DNA of 64,000 bases from Zygaena filipendulae (Eukaryota > Arthropoda > Insecta > Lepidoptera > Zygaenidae), in assembly GCA_907165275.2 (NCBI GenBank), contig OU015677.1:5022001-5086000 (forward strand), in the 5' to 3' direction. The translations under genes and the position numbers were made by a program. Under the pieces are notes generated by a model. The model was given only the letters and a program-made list of their open reading frames with translations. It made no database searches and was not told the DNA's origin. This document shows, piece after piece, positions 59,641-64,000 of this stretch; positions within the stretch are counted from its first letter, which is position 1; each line of letters starts with the position of its first letter.

Positions 59641-62600
59641 ATGATGATGTTGGAAAAGCAAGACGAAACTTGTATTAATATATTAAAACTGTGTAATGTT
59701 GACAGGTAAGCCTTTATCTTCGTATCGTGATCTTGTTGAGAATCAGTAGGATAATCATGCTCAAGAAGAAGCAAAATCTAGAAATAAGTATAGCGGTAGA
59801 GTCCACATTCAAGTTGATATTGCCGATATACACAGCAGCGACAGCCCACACCGCTATCTCGCTCCTAGGCTTGCCGTTACCACGTGCAGAGGTGCTAAGT
59901 CTGCGGGGGCGACAGTAATAATAATAATATTATTTATATTTATCTGATTTGATGTTCCTTGTAGATCCGAACCAGAAGTATATTATGTGGAAGAACAGAA
60001 CAGACGACCCAAATTCGCTTGTTTGACAAAACTACTTTTGTTACTATTCTGTTTGTTTCTATACATACCTATTTACTGTTACCGAAATATTGATTTTAGT
60101 CACAGCAGTGGTAGAAAACAATCAGGCAAGTGGTTCAAATATTGGATCGACAACGTAGTTAAGGACATTTTTTATATGTACCTATGTATTTTATGTTTCA
60201 GGTGCCAGCATTCCTGGTTGGCCTCATCACATAAGCAAAGATACAAAATTATATGTCCCACCCAATAACCCCACTTCTTTACACGAACCGAAATACGTAT
60301 GTCGTTCTAGGGAGGGTGAAAACCATAATATATTTTTACTCGTCGTGGTATTTAGTTCTACAGAGAATTTCGATCAACGAATGGCAGTGAGAGGCTCGTG
60401 GGGGAGTCATCGGAATTACATCCTTGCTTCCAAAGTTTACGGTAGAATAAAGAAGAAATACACCAATTACAATATGTCTTTCGAGGACCTATGGGTAACA
60501 GAGATTGAAGAAATGAATAAAAATTTCTCGATGCCGGCTGATAAAATTGTGAAAAAATTAAAACAGCAATGGATCAATGCTAAATTGCCCGGTGAAGAAT
60601 CAGAGGAGTCGTTTAACGATGATGGAGATCATAAACCAGTACAAGTTACAGGGCATAATAAATTTACAATTAAAAATAAAACAACATTTGGCCACTCAAA
60701 TAATGACTCTATAAGACAAGCGAGGTTTGAATATGGACTAGATTTCAAAGTTGTATTCCTACTAGGGTTGCCGAAAAAGAAATCGATTCAGACCGAAATT
60801 GACGACGAAGTGAGGAGATATGGCGATGTGATACAGGAGAAATTTGTGGACTTATACAATAATTTGACTCTAAAATCTATTACAATGCTTAAGTGGATCA
60901 CAATGAATTGTCATGGACGAGGTAAGTAGAATACATAATAATATGTAGGTGAACTTATGTATTGATTCCCAATTTATACTAATAACTAGTTGTGCCCCGC
61001 GGTTTCACCCGCGTTAATTTCAGAGTTCCCCCGAGAATTCCGGGATAAAAAGTACCCTATGTGTTAATCTGATGTATAAGCTATATTATTCTACAGTTTC
61101 ATTTAAATCCATCCAGTAGTTTTTGCGTGAATGAGTAACAAACATCCATCCATCCATCCATCCATACATTCTTACAAACTTTAGTTTTTATAATATTAGT
61201 AGGATATTTACTTTTAAAATTCTATCACTCAATAGACATCTCCTGATGGATACAGTTCTCCCCCAGGATGGTCGCTCTTTCATGTCGCTTATATAAATAC
61301 TACTAAACTAAAAATCTCATGCAAGGATCCATAAATGGATCGTATATTATTTTTTCAAGTCCGCTACATTTTAAAGACAGATGATGACATATTCATTAAT
61401 GTGCCGAATCTCGTGTACAATCTGAAACGAAGATCCAATAATTTTGACAAAGAACATGGGGAGAATGATAAGGAGTATCTTCTCATTGGTGATGCAATGT
61501 TTGGCAACATACCAGAGCACAACGCTTCCAGTAAATGGTAAAAACCAAATCTATTGTCGGTATGGTTGATGCAGATAACGTTGCATAATTGCGTATCGAA
61601 CTTCGTTTTGACAGGCTTGTTTGCACCTGCTAGTAGGTATGTATCACGTAACCGCCTACCAAAGGAATCTGTGAACGTGCAAAAGAATAGACAGCAGCAG
61701 CTGGATGTATCCCTGCTTAGCTCTGCATGCAATATCACTTGCAAACGTATCCTTAAAATGGCACATGCCATTTTTTGGCATTGCAGCTAAATCACCATGT
61801 ACGTAGGTATATCTCTTTGGCTGCTCTCCTAGTGCACTCTGCAGACTTGATGTGGTCAGTCCATCCTACAATTGATTGATTTCATCTGCTCTCAACGCTT
61901 CCATTTTGGCGGAGAGGCTTGATGAAAAATGGCTATAGTCAATAGTGTGCCAAGAGCTGGTAATTGTCTAAGTTGCCTATCCAATTTCTCAGGTTCAGCC
62001 CTTACTATATGTTCGGTGGTCGCGTATACCCGATGTATATCTCAGGATCTGGTTATGTGATGACGATGTATTCAGCACAGGCGTTGTACGAAGCTTCCAA
62101 GATAACACCGTTCTTTCATTTCGAGGATATTTATGTCACTGGTGAGAAAACAAATATTGGCAGTGATGGATTGCTGCCCTGTAGATAATTGTTTTTGATC
62201 GTATAATAGAGCAAGTAACATTTAGAGATAGAAGAGGTTTAAGAGACATTAGACGAAGAAAAGATTATATTATATTATCCCAAACACTACCTGTTCTCAT
62301 ATAGGCACAAAACATAGCTATGAGCCTAGAGTTGATAGTGATGTAGACTGTTGTTGCGGTGTGTGTTGGACAATATATGGCCCTACGCCACACGAACACA
62401 CCCTGCTCGCCTGCCGGCTGCCGCATTAGGTGAGCGTTCGAGCGACAGTATTAAGTAATGCACTCTGCGCTCACAGCCATGACGCCATACGCGGCACCAG
62501 CGTGCTGAGCTGGCTGCCGTTTTATTGTGACACGGTACACTACTTTTTGTTATTCATTTCTACGTTTTTATCGTCGTAGCGAATAAATGTTTAAAGTTTT

Positions 62601-63505
62601 ATGATATGGTTTTCTGTGTGATGATTATCAGGTCTGTGCGCGGTTCATGCGTACCCCCAGATAAAGCCCCGTGATGACCCAACGTTCGGTGACTTTGTAA
62701 TGGCGAACTGCGACGTGTGTTGTGCGCACAAGCACGTGACGCTGCATCGCGTGCCGCCGCTCGCGATGGGCGCGCTCATGCAGCTGCTGTGCGAGTACAC
62801 GTTGCTGGACCAGTGAGTGCACATCTTATAAATACAACTAAGTGCTTATTGCTGGACCACAGAAATCGCTACCGGGGAGTGCACAGCGCTACTCTAATAA
62901 GTGCATATTGCTGAACCGGTTAGTGTACAACGCTACACTAATAAGTGCATATTGCTGGACCGGTTAGTGCACAGTGCTACTGGACCGGGGAGTGCACATC
63001 GCTACACTAATAAGTGCATATTGCTGGACCGGTTAGTGCATAGCGCTACACTAATAAGTGCATATTGCTGGACCGGTTAGTGTACAACGCTACACTAATA
63101 AGTGCATATTGCTGGAACGGTTAGTGCACATCGCTACACTAATAAGTGCATATTGCTGGACCAGTGAGTGCACATCGCTACACAAATAAGTGCACATTGC
63201 TGGGCTAAAGAGTGCACATCCCTACACGAATAAGTGCGCATTGTTGGACCAGCGAGCGCACATCGTACAAATGAGTAGACATTGCTGAACCAATGAGTGC
63301 ATATCGGTAAACCAATTTGGTAGTTAAGTTACTGAACCATTCAGCACATCCTTCTGGACTAGCGAGTACGTCATTATTGCTGGACGAAAATATATATTGC
63401 AGAATTATTTGCTTGCTCAAATATAGTACAATATTGCTGTTATGAACTTATTTTAAAAGTTTTATATCTTCATGTTCCAGATGTGAATTCGCCGAACTGA
63501 GAGTG
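59641..63505 (+). CDS. GalT-3: GT31 beta-1,3-galactosyltransferase-like (3' end beyond window)
   Basis: Exons 59641-59705, 59965-60125 (or -60110), 60202-60921, 61360-61537, 61993-62141, 62632-62812, 63481-63505; at least one more exon must follow, by comparison with GalT-2. The start lies 446 bp after the GalT-2 stop. Membrane anchor at about 40-59 (CLTKLLLLLFCLFLYIPIYC) after a short tail. The first GT31 motif is changed to VRGSWG (138-143; RETWG in the paralogues). DFKVVFLLGL, YGDVIQEKFVD-YNNLTLKS, DDD at 323-325 (RYILKTDDDIFIN), YPMYISGSGY, EDIYVTG and CCAHKHVTLHRVPP are kept. The insertion is about 113 residues. The donor after 60125 would be GC (CAG|GCAAGT); a GT donor at 60111 gives a protein five residues shorter in the same phase. 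The N-terminal arrangement resembles GalT-1 (phase-2 first exon, then the anchor exon). Confidence 0.88.
60985..61208 (+). repeat. S1 element in GalT-3 intron
   Basis: actagttgtgccccgcggtt to tttataatattagtaggat, with a (catc)n run (ccatccatccatccatccat) in the tail. Full length. Confidence 0.75.
62815..63330. repeat. ~43-bp minisatellite in GalT-3 intron 6
   Basis: About 11 units carrying attgctggaccggttagtgc and gctacactaataagtgcata, spaced 41-45 bp, decaying toward the right. The first unit overlaps the exon end and donor (ttgctggaccagtgagtgc at 62802-62820); the same 19 bases reappear within the array at 63153-63171. Confidence 0.9.
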
Positions 63506-63789
63506 GTAAATTTTTTTTAAATTATATTAAGCCTCAAAAATGTTTGTAATTAGTTAAATCTTATCAAATCAAATCTAACAGGTATTCTTTATTGCCTCCA
63601 GAAATAGAAAATAAAATACATGGCGGAGAATACAGGCAACAAAGTATCCCAATAGCAATAAAGTTTTGTTTGGTGCCATGCGCTATAGTCTAATCGAAAT
63701 CACGCGTTTGGAATTTGGTTGTAGGATGAGGGTTAAGGGTTTGATTTCCACTAAAAAGTAGGGTTAGATAAGCAGGTGTAAATGTAATA

Positions 63790-63975
63790 TATATAAATTA
63801 CGTGTCACGTTGTTTGTCCGCGATGGACTCCGAAACTACTGAATCGATTGTGATGAAATTTGGTGACTATTTTGTATTTGGTCCAACTTAAAAGATAGGA
63901 TAGTTTTTTCCGGAATTCCCGCGGAAACTCCGAAATTACCGCGGATGAAATCGCGGGGGACAGCTAGTCTAATAT
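63790..63975 (-). repeat. S1 element copy (reverse)
   Basis: Tail acgtgtcacgttgtttgtcc, core ggaattcccgcggaaactcc, head atgaaatcgcgggggacagc. The same tail begins again at 63982, so a second copy continues past the window edge. Confidence 0.7.
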
Positions 63976-64000
63976 ATATAAATCACGTGTCACGTTGTTT

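Noticed and set aside
61364..61771. 135-residue minus-strand frame
   Set aside because: It is the antisense shadow of the GalT-3 DDD exon.

Overview
This window is eukaryotic nuclear DNA from an insect, most probably a moth or butterfly. The genes have short exons with GT-AG introns. The introns are AT-rich and full of short non-autonomous elements, including a very common element built around the words CCGCGG and TTCCCGCGGGAA that I associate with Lepidoptera. The gene content also fits: a secreted aldo-keto reductase like those of moth haemolymph, a single-domain von Willebrand factor C (SVWC) protein and arthropod-type beta-1,3-galactosyltransferases. The species cannot be named from the sequence alone.

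Layout. At 166-368 (+) is the last coding exon of a Ly6/quiver-type GPI-anchored protein. From about 370 to 9060 I see only AT-rich non-coding DNA and small inverted-repeat elements. From 9092 to 20350 (-) lies a complete 7-exon gene for a 349-residue secreted aldo-keto reductase; intron 2 holds a 1.2-kb array of exact 100-bp repeats and intron 3 an RTE-type LINE fragment. From 25151 to 28207 (+) is an SVWC gene with all eight cysteines. It is followed at 28505-33309 by eight phase-consistent exons for a charged, lysine- and histidine-rich chain whose parent gene is ambiguous: its phases fit both the SVWC gene upstream and the galactosyltransferase gene downstream. At 39390-39510 (-) is one exon of the mitochondrial iron-sulfur assembly factor LYRM4/ISD11.

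From 45058 to the right edge are three head-to-tail paralogous genes of the GT31 (beta-1,3-galactosyltransferase) family: GalT-1 (45058-53748), GalT-2 (55201-59194) and GalT-3 (59641 to beyond 63505, cut by the window). They share intron phases, a 149-nt exon and a 25-nt microexon. All keep the DDD metal-binding motif and all carry an unusually long, fast-changing insertion in the catalytic domain. They presumably act in the Golgi as type II membrane proteins.

The repeats are a large part of the content. About fifteen copies of one ~320-bp MITE each carry up to two TGACGTCA palindromes. There are three copies of a ~235-bp near-perfect foldback, four of a 355-bp TIR element, dozens of pieces of the CCGCGG element, and several intronic minisatellites. 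One of these has amplified the splice donor of a GalT-3 exon. All gene models come from reading splice sites and frames by eye; no alignment or transcript data were available.
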